Notes under the pieces: model-generated
Databases searched by the model: none
What the model saw: only the letters and a program-made list of their open reading frames with translations
What the model was told of the DNA's origin: nothing
Program-made: the position numbers and the translations under genes
Shown: piece after piece, positions 16,576-25,398 of the stretch
Layout of the letters: each line of letters starts with the position of its first letter
Numbering within the stretch: the first letter of the stretch is position 1
DNA from: a virus
Reading direction: 5' to 3' (one strand)
IMG/VR virus record: IMGVR_UViG_3300025083_000135
Coordinates: 1 to 31,438 of that record
DNA: 31,438 bases

Positions 16576-19500
16576 CTAAATTGTTAATGCAAGTTTAATT
16601 GCAATTTCCTCTGCATCGTTAAATGTAACAGCACCAGTAGCACCTGCAACTGAAACCCAGTTATTACCTACATCATATATTTCAACTCTGTCTTCCACTG
16701 TATTATAACGCATCATACCAAGTTCTGGACTAGGATGTCTATTTGCGTTATTACCAACTGGAATAACAAAACCGCCTGTGCCATCAACTTTAAAGTATCC
16801 TGTACCTTGTTGTTTTAAAGAAGTAATAGCACCGTCTATAGTATTAGTTATCTGATTTCCGTTAAAACTAAAGTTTTCAACAGCAACATAACCGCTTCCA
16901 TTTGCACGTAAAAGCAAGTTTTGATTAGTTGTAATTGTTTCTAATATGCTACCATGTATAGCAATATCGTCAACTTCTAAACGTTTTGCATCAAATCTTT
17001 GGCTAGTAACATCAGCTACTAGCGATCCGCCTGCATAAAAACGTAATGTGTCGTCATCTGCACCTGGTGTTAGTTCTGGTGTAATATACGTATCTCTGTC
17101 AATATCGTAAACTCCACCTAGTGTATTCCACTCAGTAGTGTATGCTTCAAATACTGAAGTATCTGTATTGTAACGTATCATACCTGCTATAGGTGATCCA
17201 GGACGCTGTGCTGTTGTACCTTTAGGTAATGTTAAAGATCCTGTACCATCAATTGTTACAGTTTGACTACTTGGATCTAATACAATATCACCACCTGGAT
17301 TAGCAACAGTATTTCCACTAAGTTCAATGTTGTCAATAATAACTTGACCTACACCGTTAGTTGTAATATTAATATCACCGTTACTTGCAGTTGTAGTAAT
17401 TGTGTCATTATCAATAATAATATCATCAACAAGGACTTTACCAATATTTGCTTCTGACCAGTTTAATAATGCTGTACCTAATTTATAAGTGTCATCAATA
17501 TTAGGTACAATGTCACTATCAATTCTTGCATTAATATTAATTGTATCTGTGTCTTCGTCACCTAGTGTAATATTGCCGCCAACAGTTACGTTTCCAGTAA
17601 CATCTAAATTACCTGTAATATTAACATTGTCTTGTAAATTAATTGTGCTAGTGGAACTATTAATATTAATGTCGCCGCTTGTACTACTAATAGTATTTCC
17701 GCTTATTCTAATATTTCCACTTTCAACTTTTGTTCCGTCAATTATTGTTGTGCTTGTGCCGTCAGTAAATGTAATACCTTGGTTATTGTTGAATAAGAAT
17801 TCTGCGTTAGTAAATGTTACTTCACCTGTGTCTTGATTAATTCTAAACAAGTCTCCAACTCTAAAGTCGCCTTTATGATCAACTGTACTAAAGTATACAT
17901 TCGCATCACTATTTGCAACTACTTCGTTTTCTTGTATAACTGCTGTAATATCATTTGTTACGTCTTTACCTGTACCAATGTATGCAAGGTTCATACCAAT
18001 TGCATAAACAACTGATCCGCTACCTGTGCCATGTATTCCATAGTTGCCGTAAACACTTGCACTTGCAATACTTCTAATTTCTCCACCAAAGTCTGAATGG
18101 TCAATTAGTGTTAGTGCTGTAGCTGTACCACCTGCACTAAAGTCAATGTCTTGAATAAACGTATCATCGTCTACTAAAATTTGTGATCCGTTGTCACCAT
18201 TAAAGTCTAATTTTAAAACTGTATACTGATCAACTACTGTTGGTGCTGTAGGGTTACTAAATGCTGTTGTTACTCCAACACCTTTTCTAACTCTAAAGTC
18301 GTCTATACGTCCATCAAAGCCTTGTGTACCTGCATAATTGTTACCAATTACTAACGGCTTTGTAGTACCTAAATTTGTATTGTTACTTGCTGTTGCTTGT
18401 ACTGCGCCATCTACAAATAATTTAATTGTAGAGCCCACTCTTGATATCATAATATGATAGTAAGTAGTGTTTACTAAAGTAATTGCAGGAGCCATAATCT
18501 CTGTATTACCAATGTATACTTTAGGCTGTCTATCAACTGTATAAAAATGTAATGCGTTGTCTGTATCTGATCCTGCTCTAAAATCAAACTTACTTTCTGT
18601 TCCAGTATCATCTGCAATGTAAATTACACATTCAACACTAAAGTCACCAGTTCCAAAACCAAAATCACTTGCTGTTGTTAATGTAAATCTATCATCAGTA
18701 CCGTCAAACAATCCCATACCAGTGCCATACTTAACTGCACCAGTTGTTGTTATCTGTGCATTACCAACTGCTGTAACTGTTTTCTTAGCTCTACTTAACG
18801 GTGTAATAAATCCGTTTGCTCTGCCGTCAATAATAACTTCATTAGTTGCAACACTTTCAATAGTTGATTGTGCTAGTTGTGTTCCGCTTGCATCTTTAAG
18901 TGTAATTGTTTGACCTGCGGCAGGTGTTGTTCCTTCTAACCCGCTATACTTAATTCTTGTTTTACCGTCGCCTTTAAGACCAGTTGTACCTTCAAGTATT
19001 TCAATGCCTTTGTCTGCAAAATATGTAAAACAGTTTAACCATTCTACTCTTGCACCATTAGTAACTTTTAGTCCACTTGCATTTGGCGTAATAAATGTTA
19101 CACTATGGAAAAGCATACTTGCTTCACGTGAGTCTACGTGTGCAACACTACCATCTAAGTATGCTCCACGTCCTGCATCGCCTGCGGCGAATCCTCTTGG
19201 ATCAGTGTTAGAAGTAGTTGTACCTTTTGTAATTACACTTACATTTCTAATGTAAGGTGATCTTTCATAAACTCTAAAGTTATTTGCAAAACGGAAAGCA
19301 TGTCCTGTAGTTGCTCCACTATTATAATAAAAATCTTTAATAGTAACATCTTCAACTGCTGAGTCGCCGTTCATTACAAATGCATCATTACTTTGTGTTC
19401 CGCTTGTTGGTGAAATTTCAACTGCACGTAAACTGTGTCCTCTTACTGTAACACCTTGTGGTACTGTTAATGGAAATGCTTCTTGATATTGTCCAGGATA

Positions 19501-20292
19501 AATGTAAACTGTGTCGTGTAATCCTGCAAGCTCTAAACCCTTTGCAATAGTTGCAACAGGATCTTGTGGGTGTGTACCTGTTCTTACATCATTACCATTT
19601 GAGGAAACATATATAATATTTCCTGGAATACTAATTAGGTCAATAGCACCAAAGTCTAAGTCGTTTGTTGTTAGTGTGTTTGTTGTTACGTTAGCAAAAT
19701 TACCTGTTGCCCAACGCTTTGTTTCAGTACCAATGTTATAAGTGTTATGCACATCAGGCATAATATCACTTGCAATGTCTGCATTAATAAAAATATTATC
19801 TGTATCTGAATCACCAATTGTAATATTTCCGTCTGCACTAATATTTCCTGTAGCGTGTAAGTTACCAGTAACAGTTGTATTACCTACAATATTAATTACA
19901 CCAGTGCCGTTAGCACGTATAAACAAATCATCATTTGTACTTGTATTTTCAATAAATGTGTTATTGATTTCTAAATCGCCTACAACAACTCTATTACCAA
20001 CAATAGTATTGTCAGCAGTTGCAATAGCAAATTCTTGTGCGGAAGTTGATATAGTGCTTGTTGCACCATCAATAGTTACGTTTCCAACTTGGAAGGTAGT
20101 ATTTGTAATTTCTAGATCAGTTACTCTGGCAACGCCTGCAACATCTAATGCGTATTGAGGATTGGTGGTTTTGACACCGATTCGACGGTTTGTTACATCT
20201 AAGTATAATAAGTCTGTCTCAAAGGCTAAATCCGTCCCATTACGTAGGAGGTTTTCCTTTAAGAGAGGACCCGATATGCGACCAATTGCCAT
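16576..20292 (-). CDS. Large tail fibre with beta-helix and inserted LamG-like domain (1238 aa)
   Basis: It begins GRISGPLLKENLLRNGTDLAF followed by RRIGVKTTNPQYALDVAGVA, the G-I-G-x-x-T-x-x-P-x-x-x-L-x-V-x-G pattern common in fibre shafts. About 235-460 is a beta-helix region (YVSSNGNDVRTGTHPQDP, YIYPGQYQEAFPLTVPQG). About 515-700 is an insert resembling a LamG/concanavalin-like jelly roll, with FGTGDFSVECVIYI, YYHIMISRVGSTIKLFVDGA and GFDGRIDDFRVRKGV. It is followed by the conserved FSTVDHKGDFRVGDLFRIN block. The last third has repeated GNVTVGGNITLG-type shaft segments and two TTAQRP...RYNT modules. It is a paralogue of the 1351-aa fibre. The insert suggests carbohydrate recognition. The stop lies 8 nt before the 109-aa gene. 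Confidence 0.82.
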   Translation of the reverse strand: MAIGRISGPLLKENLLRNGTDLAFETDLLYLDVTNRRIGVKTTNPQYALDVAGVARVTDLEITNTTFQVGNVTIDGATSTISTSAQEFAIATADNTIVGNRVVVGDLEINNTFIENTSTNDDLFIRANGTGVINIVGNTTVTGNLHATGNISADGNITIGDSDTDNIFINADIASDIMPDVHNTYNIGTETKRWATGNFANVTTNTLTTNDLDFGAIDLISIPGNIIYVSSNGNDVRTGTHPQDPVATIAKGLELAGLHDTVYIYPGQYQEAFPLTVPQGVTVRGHSLRAVEISPTSGTQSNDAFVMNGDSAVEDVTIKDFYYNSGATTGHAFRFANNFRVYERSPYIRNVSVITKGTTTSNTDPRGFAAGDAGRGAYLDGSVAHVDSREASMLFHSVTFITPNASGLKVTNGARVEWLNCFTYFADKGIEILEGTTGLKGDGKTRIKYSGLEGTTPAAGQTITLKDASGTQLAQSTIESVATNEVIIDGRANGFITPLSRAKKTVTAVGNAQITTTGAVKYGTGMGLFDGTDDRFTLTTASDFGFGTGDFSVECVIYIADDTGTESKFDFRAGSDTDNALHFYTVDRQPKVYIGNTEIMAPAITLVNTTYYHIMISRVGSTIKLFVDGAVQATASNNTNLGTTKPLVIGNNYAGTQGFDGRIDDFRVRKGVGVTTAFSNPTAPTVVDQYTVLKLDFNGDNGSQILVDDDTFIQDIDFSAGGTATALTLIDHSDFGGEIRSIASASVYGNYGIHGTGSGSVVYAIGMNLAYIGTGKDVTNDITAVIQENEVVANSDANVYFSTVDHKGDFRVGDLFRINQDTGEVTFTNAEFLFNNNQGITFTDGTSTTIIDGTKVESGNIRISGNTISSTSGDININSSTSTINLQDNVNITGNLDVTGNVTVGGNITLGDEDTDTININARIDSDIVPNIDDTYKLGTALLNWSEANIGKVLVDDIIIDNDTITTTASNGDINITTNGVGQVIIDNIELSGNTVANPGGDIVLDPSSQTVTIDGTGSLTLPKGTTAQRPGSPIAGMIRYNTDTSVFEAYTTEWNTLGGVYDIDRDTYITPELTPGADDDTLRFYAGGSLVADVTSQRFDAKRLEVDDIAIHGSILETITTNQNLLLRANGSGYVAVENFSFNGNQITNTIDGAITSLKQQGTGYFKVDGTGGFVIPVGNNANRHPSPELGMMRYNTVEDRVEIYDVGNNWVSVAGATGAVTFNDAEEIAIKLALTI

Positions 20293-20406
20293 CTTCTCTC
20301 CTAATACGGGGATCCTGTCCCTCTAGCCAAAATTTTCAGCATTTGCTCTTTGCCGGCTAACCACAGTTTGTCCAGCATCGGGTTGGTCTACCCTTTGTGA
20401 TGCGTT
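20293..20406 (-). promoter_or_regulatory. Long, GC-richer 5' leader of the 1238-aa fibre gene
   Basis: About 113 nt separates the late promoter box at 20412 from the ATG, much longer than the 15-30 nt leaders of most neighbours. It can form small hairpins, such as GGGT/ACCC around 20385 and GGG...CCC near 20312, and a longer GCTGG/CCGGC pairing. It contains a 25-codon open frame. Confidence 0.45.
20301..20378 (-). CDS. Candidate 25-aa leader peptide
   Basis: ATG to TAG, 25 codons, reading MLDKLWLAGKEQMLKILARG then TGSPY. The TAG is part of the AGGAG ribosome site of the 1238-aa fibre gene, so termination here would deliver ribosomes to the next start. The peptide looks like a basic amphipathic helix. 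Its own ribosome site is poor: only GGG about 16 nt upstream, inside a possible hairpin. It could be chance, since a frame of this length is not rare. Confidence 0.28.
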   Translation of the reverse strand: MLDKLWLAGKEQMLKILARGTGSPY

Positions 20407-20411
20407 ACTAT

Positions 20412-20419
20412 TATTTAGC
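20412..20419 (-). promoter_or_regulatory. T4-type late promoter box for the 1238-aa fibre unit
   Basis: The minus strand reads GCTAAATA followed by ATAG. It lies just after the TAG stop of the 1351-aa fibre gene and heads a unit of three genes (1238, 109 and 119 aa). Confidence 0.6.
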
Positions 20420-20431
20420 TTAAAAGGAAAA

Positions 20432-23400
20432 TTAGTCTAGTATAAGGTTAAAAACGTAGGCCAATTCTTCAACATCAGATGATTCAATACTTTCAACTTC
20501 ACCAGCCGCATTAATCCAGTTAGATCCGTTCCAAGTTTCAAGATATTCTAGTGTTAAATTGTACCTAGTATGACCAACTTCGGGTGATCCAGGACGCTGT
20601 GCAGTTGTACCTTGTGGTACAACCATACCACTAGTATTATCAATTTTTAAGAAAGCTTCGCCTGTTGTATTAGTTAAGTTAAAGGTAAAGTTATTACTTG
20701 ACCAGTTCCATAATTCACTATCTCTAAATTTAACGTTTTCTATTTCAGTATATCCAGTTCCGTTAGATCTAAGTATACTTGTACCATCAGCTTCGTCACT
20801 TGATACTATATTTCCATCAATGCTAAATTTATGCTCACTACTAAATCCTGTTGATTCAATTAGTGTTCCGTTAAGTGTATGATTTGTTTGTCCTGCTGTA
20901 ACAAAGTTAAATTGATTATTTGACAAATCTAAGTAAGTATCTCTGTCAGTATCGTAAATACCATCAAGTGATACACTACCTGCAACTTCCAATCCTTCAA
21001 GTGTGCCAAAAGTATTATTATATCTTAATCCACCTTGTATTGCTGGACGTTGTTCTGTTGTACCTCTAGGAAGTGTTATATTGCTTGTTGCACTTACAGT
21101 TACATTACCTGTGGGTTTAAGTATAACATCTCTACTAGTTCCACCTAAATTATTTGTTACATTTGTCCAATAATCTATTGATGGACTGTTTGTAATAGGC
21201 AAGTAAAATGAAGCAGTGGTTGCTATAGAATAACCTGCCGCATCATTAGCCGCTAGTGCTAAACTAGTATAATGATCAAACAATGATGTTATACCAGGTG
21301 CTCTCCAAACTAATGCTCCAGACATTGTTGTTGTTAACAAATACAAATACTCATAACACAAGTCGTTATAACTTAGTCCTGTAGGATCAGTATACCATGC
21401 AAAAGCCGGATAGTTATAGCCTGCTTGTCCGCCTGCTTGATATCCGCCACGTGCAGAATCCATTGCATTTGTAAGTGTGCTTGGCCTAGTTGTACTTAAT
21501 TCTGTGTACAATCCGCTTATTCTTGGCATGAGCATATTCTTTAATATTTTTTCGCTTGCTAAATCTCTTTGACCGCCTGCACCATCACCTAAATAACTAT
21601 TCATTTCGCTTTGATAAACACCAAAGATTCTGTTTACTGCAAATGATCCAAATGTACTTGCTAGTGTTGTTTCTTCTGCTGAATCAGCATATACAACAAT
21701 TCCATATAATCCACTTGAGAAAGTTGCAAGTAATGCTGTGTTATCAGCAACGCCGTCAAAGTCATTATCTAAATAACTTGCTAACATATTTGCCGCATGT
21801 TTAATTGCAAGGTCGCTAACGTTTGCTGTTCCTAATACAGGAATACCAAATACTGTAGTATACCTTGGAAGTTGTGTTTTAAATCCTTGATTTCCGTTAA
21901 AGATATCAGGAGTTGATAATTCGTAATCAGTAACAATAAATTCACCTTCAGGACTAAACTTACCAATAATTTTATTATCTTCAAATTCTAAGTTTTCTAC
22001 ACGAACTTTACCTGTACCTTTTGCAGTGATATACAAATCTGCATTTGTTTCATTAGTTGCAATAGTTTGAGACGAAATACTAATACTGTCAATATTCGCT
22101 GTTTTAGTGTGTAATTCTTTCCAACGATTTGCGGCAGTACCTAAAGTTAAACCTTCAGTTGAACCAGGTTCAAAGTCTTGACTAATGTTTGTATTAAAAT
22201 CAACAGTATCAGTTGGAGCATCACCTATTGTAGTAAGTGCGCCGCCAATTGATAAATTACCTGTCATATCAATACTTGGTGCAGTTACACTACTTTGGAA
22301 TACAATGTTTCCAACACTATTAAAATTAATAGCAGATTTTGTTGCTTCAATTACATTACCTTGAATAACGATATTATCTAAAGCAACTACTCCTTGATTA
22401 AGTGTAACTGTGTCATTGTTGTTACGTATTTGTACTTGTGAATTTGTTGCAAAAATACTTTCAATATCAAAACTAGTTCTTTCGTTTTCTAAGTCAACTA
22501 AAAACTTGTCACCAACTCTAAAGTTTCCTCTTTGATCTTGTCCTGTAAAATAAACTTTTGCATTGTTTAATTCTGTTACTTCGTTTGCTTGTATAGCTGT
22601 TGTATTATCATTAGTTATATTTTTACCAGAACCAATATACGCAAAGTTTTGGTTAATCATATATGCTAAACAGTCTGCGCCGTCAGCTTCAATACCTTTA
22701 TTACCGTATACGTTAGCACTAGCAATAGTTCTTAACTCTCCGCCATATACTGTTGTTGCTTCTGGAGTTGTTCTACCAGCAGATCCTTGCAACATATAGA
22801 TACCTTTGTTTGCAAAGTATGTGAAACTATTAAGCCATTCAACTCTTACACCATTTGTGATTGTTAATCCATCTACACCGGGTGTAATAAATGTACAACT
22901 ATGAAATAACATACTTGCACTTCTACTGTTAGATGCAACTACTTGTCCATCAACTAAAGCACCTTTGCCTGCATCTCCGGAATCAAATCCTCTTGGATCG
23001 CTTACACTTGTAGTTGTTCCTTTTGTAAGAACCGTAATGTTTCTAATATAAGGACTTCGCCCTGGCTCTTGTTCAAAAACAGTTGTTGAAAAGTTATTAG
23101 CAAACCTAAATCCGTATCCAGTATCTGCTCCACTATTATAATAAAAATCTTTAAGAGTAATATTTTCAATAGTTACATCACTGTTAACTAAAAATGCATC
23201 ATTACTTTGTGTAGCTGATGTTGGGTAAATTTCAACACCTTTAATATTATCACCTTGGATTGTAACACCCTTAGGTACAGTCATTGGAAATGTTTCTTGG
23301 TACTGTCCTGGGTATATATAAATTAGATCTCCGTCTGTTGCAACGCTAAGGGCTTTTGTAAGCGTAGCAAATGGACCGCCTGGGTTATTACCATCGTTAA

Positions 23401-24487
23401 TATCATTACCGTTGTTTGAAGAAACATAATAAATTCCAACATCTTTTGTAAGTTCAATACCTCGATAAACTAGTCCACTAGCTTTTACACTGTCTGCAAT
23501 TAAGTTATCAACAGCAATTCTAAATCCTTTTGCAGGACCTGTACTATCATCGTCTTTACCAATATGAAACCTATCACTATCATCTGGTATTAGATCGTTT
23601 TTAAATTCTGCTAAGAAACTTGCTGTGTCAGTACTGTCATCACCGATTGTAATTGAAGTACCACCGTATGTAATATTTCCTGTAGCATGTACATCACCTG
23701 TTACTGTAAGTGTTCCGCCAGTTTGTAGTTGTAATTGCTTAGGTACACTTCTTGGATAATATTTTTCAATGTATGCTTTAAATGCTTCTGTATTTGCATG
23801 TTCTGCAAGTGTGTTTGATGCAGGGAAAGCAGTACCGCTTACAAATTGCGTGTTTAATTCTTTTAATTGTAGTGCATCGTCGGCTTGAATATCTCCATCG
23901 CCGTCCCAGTCAAGTGCCGCTAATTCTTCTGATGTCCAGTTACCTGATTGTGATAATGATAGTGCATAATCATACAAACGATCCATATCGTTAGGTGGAC
24001 TACTTGCACTTATCTTTGGTCCTGGATCCCAATAGTTTCCGTAGTTACCATTGCTATTCCAAGCCGCTGTTTGTCCGTCAAATACTTCTGACTTAATACC
24101 AATGCCGCCATTAGTTTGTAATGCTTGAATACCGTCACCTTTAACAGCAAAGTTATAACTACCAATACCTGTTGTATTAATATATCCTTCAGGATGTGTA
24201 GATTTAAGCGTAACGTTTCCGCTAGGTGTACTAATACCTGTAGTTGCAAGTGTAATATCACCAACCTTAAGACTGTTTCCAAATATAATATCTGGATCAC
24301 TGCCTCCTGATGTTGTACGTAGTGTACCGCTAACTGTTAAATTTCTGGGAGTTGTAGTGGTGTTAATACCTAAGGTATTATCACGTTTGACAACAAGAAG
24401 GTCATTGTCAAATTTTAAATCTGCTAATTCTCTTAATAAGTTGTCTTGTAGTAACTGTCCACCAATGCGGGCAACTTGTGTACTCAT
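20432..24487 (-). CDS. Large tail fibre with beta-helix plus dockerin-like and DNDxDG-type inserts (1351 aa)
   Basis: It starts ARIGGQLLQDNLLRELADLKF like its 1238-aa paralogue. About 150-215 is an insert ending in LDWDGDGDIQADDALQLKEL, an EF-hand/dockerin-type calcium loop with D at 1, 3, 5 and 12. About 350-560 is the beta-helix (YYVSSNNGNDINDGNNPGGP, YIYPGQYQETFPMTVPKG). FTGQDQRGNFRVGDKF marks the conserved block. About 855-1115 is a second insert with FGIPVLGTANVSDLAIKHAA, MLASYLDNDFDGVADN and a tyrosine-rich CYEYLYLL segment. This resembles an uncharacterised family I remember from marine microbes; it breaks a shaft that continues as DVILKPTGNVTVSA. The C-terminal part has two TTAQRP/RYN modules and ends in an acidic SDVEELAYVFN tail. 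It is probably a long host-recognition fibre. Confidence 0.82.
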   Translation of the reverse strand: MSTQVARIGGQLLQDNLLRELADLKFDNDLLVVKRDNTLGINTTTTPRNLTVSGTLRTTSGGSDPDIIFGNSLKVGDITLATTGISTPSGNVTLKSTHPEGYINTTGIGSYNFAVKGDGIQALQTNGGIGIKSEVFDGQTAAWNSNGNYGNYWDPGPKISASSPPNDMDRLYDYALSLSQSGNWTSEELAALDWDGDGDIQADDALQLKELNTQFVSGTAFPASNTLAEHANTEAFKAYIEKYYPRSVPKQLQLQTGGTLTVTGDVHATGNITYGGTSITIGDDSTDTASFLAEFKNDLIPDDSDRFHIGKDDDSTGPAKGFRIAVDNLIADSVKASGLVYRGIELTKDVGIYYVSSNNGNDINDGNNPGGPFATLTKALSVATDGDLIYIYPGQYQETFPMTVPKGVTIQGDNIKGVEIYPTSATQSNDAFLVNSDVTIENITLKDFYYNSGADTGYGFRFANNFSTTVFEQEPGRSPYIRNITVLTKGTTTSVSDPRGFDSGDAGKGALVDGQVVASNSRSASMLFHSCTFITPGVDGLTITNGVRVEWLNSFTYFANKGIYMLQGSAGRTTPEATTVYGGELRTIASANVYGNKGIEADGADCLAYMINQNFAYIGSGKNITNDNTTAIQANEVTELNNAKVYFTGQDQRGNFRVGDKFLVDLENERTSFDIESIFATNSQVQIRNNNDTVTLNQGVVALDNIVIQGNVIEATKSAINFNSVGNIVFQSSVTAPSIDMTGNLSIGGALTTIGDAPTDTVDFNTNISQDFEPGSTEGLTLGTAANRWKELHTKTANIDSISISSQTIATNETNADLYITAKGTGKVRVENLEFEDNKIIGKFSPEGEFIVTDYELSTPDIFNGNQGFKTQLPRYTTVFGIPVLGTANVSDLAIKHAANMLASYLDNDFDGVADNTALLATFSSGLYGIVVYADSAEETTLASTFGSFAVNRIFGVYQSEMNSYLGDGAGGQRDLASEKILKNMLMPRISGLYTELSTTRPSTLTNAMDSARGGYQAGGQAGYNYPAFAWYTDPTGLSYNDLCYEYLYLLTTTMSGALVWRAPGITSLFDHYTSLALAANDAAGYSIATTASFYLPITNSPSIDYWTNVTNNLGGTSRDVILKPTGNVTVSATSNITLPRGTTEQRPAIQGGLRYNNTFGTLEGLEVAGSVSLDGIYDTDRDTYLDLSNNQFNFVTAGQTNHTLNGTLIESTGFSSEHKFSIDGNIVSSDEADGTSILRSNGTGYTEIENVKFRDSELWNWSSNNFTFNLTNTTGEAFLKIDNTSGMVVPQGTTAQRPGSPEVGHTRYNLTLEYLETWNGSNWINAAGEVESIESSDVEELAYVFNLILD

Positions 24488-24511
24488 AATATTCCCTCTC
24501 TACATTACTAC

Positions 24512-24519
24512 TATTTATA
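24512..24519 (-). promoter_or_regulatory. Perfect T4 late promoter box for the 1351-aa fibre
   Basis: The minus strand reads TATAAATA, an exact match to the T4 late consensus, 24 nt before the ATG. A GAGAGGGA ribosome site lies between. It is 4 nt after the stop of the 172-aa gene. Confidence 0.78.
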
Positions 24520-24523
24520 GTAA

Positions 24524-25042
24524 TTACTTGTCGAAGTTATGTAGTACTTGTACTGGTTTTCCTGTTGGTACTGGTGTTCCAAATACTAGATAATAACCTG
24601 CCGCATACGGAGCACCTGGTCCTGAACTTGGATTTTGTACTATTGTGTAGTTTGTTGTTGCTAATTGAAATACGTTTTCAATAGTAACTAAAATATTGTT
24701 TTCTGATATAGGCACTGGATAGTAACTATCGCCTGAATTTAATGGGCCAAATGTAGTTTCACTGCCGTCACCATTACCTAAGTTTTGTTGTATGATAGTT
24801 GTTGGTTCTCTAAATCTAACTGGCTTCCAAGCACTATTTTGATAAACTTCAAAATCATTAGTATCGGAATTATATCTAAGCATACCTTCAACACCAGTAA
24901 ACGGTCTTTTGTTTTGGGTTCCCTTAGGTACAATTAATGCTTTATCAGTATTAATGGTTGCAAGACCTAAAGCATCAATATTGAGTCCTGCAGTATCTGA
25001 GTTAATACCTCTAGAAGTTGTTTGTGCTTTTAAAAATCTCAT
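24524..25042 (-). CDS. Tail fibre-associated structural protein, 172 aa
   Basis: The N-terminal half carries the shaft/junction module LIVPKGTQNKRPFTGVEGML then RYNSDTNDFEVYQNSAW. The C-terminal half has NNILVTIENVFQLATTNYTI and ends VPTGKPVQVLHNFDK, a pattern I link with T4-like marine phage fibre or baseplate proteins. It starts at an ATG directly after the TAA of the 114-aa gene (TAAATG). It likely joins small and large fibre parts; there is no enzymatic motif. Sure that it is a real gene; the role is only inferred. Confidence 0.72.
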   Translation of the reverse strand: MRFLKAQTTSRGINSDTAGLNIDALGLATINTDKALIVPKGTQNKRPFTGVEGMLRYNSDTNDFEVYQNSAWKPVRFREPTTIIQQNLGNGDGSETTFGPLNSGDSYYPVPISENNILVTIENVFQLATTNYTIVQNPSSGPGAPYAAGYYLVFGTPVPTGKPVQVLHNFDK

Positions 25043-25387
25043 TTATACTTCCAAATAACTGATAGTCATAGCCAAGTTAGCTGGTGCTTGACTTGACGTA
25101 ATAATCTTGTCGCCTGCTTCTAAAACTAACTTTTCAGTATCAAACGTAAATGTATCAGCGCCAGCAACTACTAAATTATTAATAATTTGGTTAGCATTTG
25201 GATCTGAATTACCTTTAGTTTGTCCGCTTGGTACAACATGCAAGTCAAACTGTGAATCGTTTGATCCGCCTGTATCTGCAGGCTGTGTATTACAAACCAT
25301 AATAGTTGTAATTGCATATCTTTTATTAGCGGGCACTGTTAAGTGTGTCTTGTCTGCTATAGATAGTTGTCCGTTTATAATCGCCAT
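25043..25387 (-). CDS. Small beta-rich virion protein of about 110 aa
   Basis: 114 aa; third member of the roughly 110-aa type. It has KTHLTVPANKRYAITTIMVC, an N at the strand end, then QFDLHVVPSG, DTFTFDTEKLVLEAGDKIIT and AMTISYLEV. This copy has the clearest sandwich-like pattern, with GDKI preceding a strand. It lies 11 nt after the 316-aa gene and has an AAGGAAAG ribosome site. It is again followed by a small protein with a fibre module, the same arrangement as at 5021/4545. Confidence 0.7.
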   Translation of the reverse strand: MAIINGQLSIADKTHLTVPANKRYAITTIMVCNTQPADTGGSNDSQFDLHVVPSGQTKGNSDPNANQIINNLVVAGADTFTFDTEKLVLEAGDKIITSSQAPANLAMTISYLEV

Positions 25388-25398
25388 ATTTTCTTTCC

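Noticed and set aside
19742-20158. 138-aa plus-strand open frame
   Set aside because: Antisense shadow of the 1238-aa fibre shaft; hydrophobic sequence arises from the complement of repeated Asn/Thr/Ile codons.
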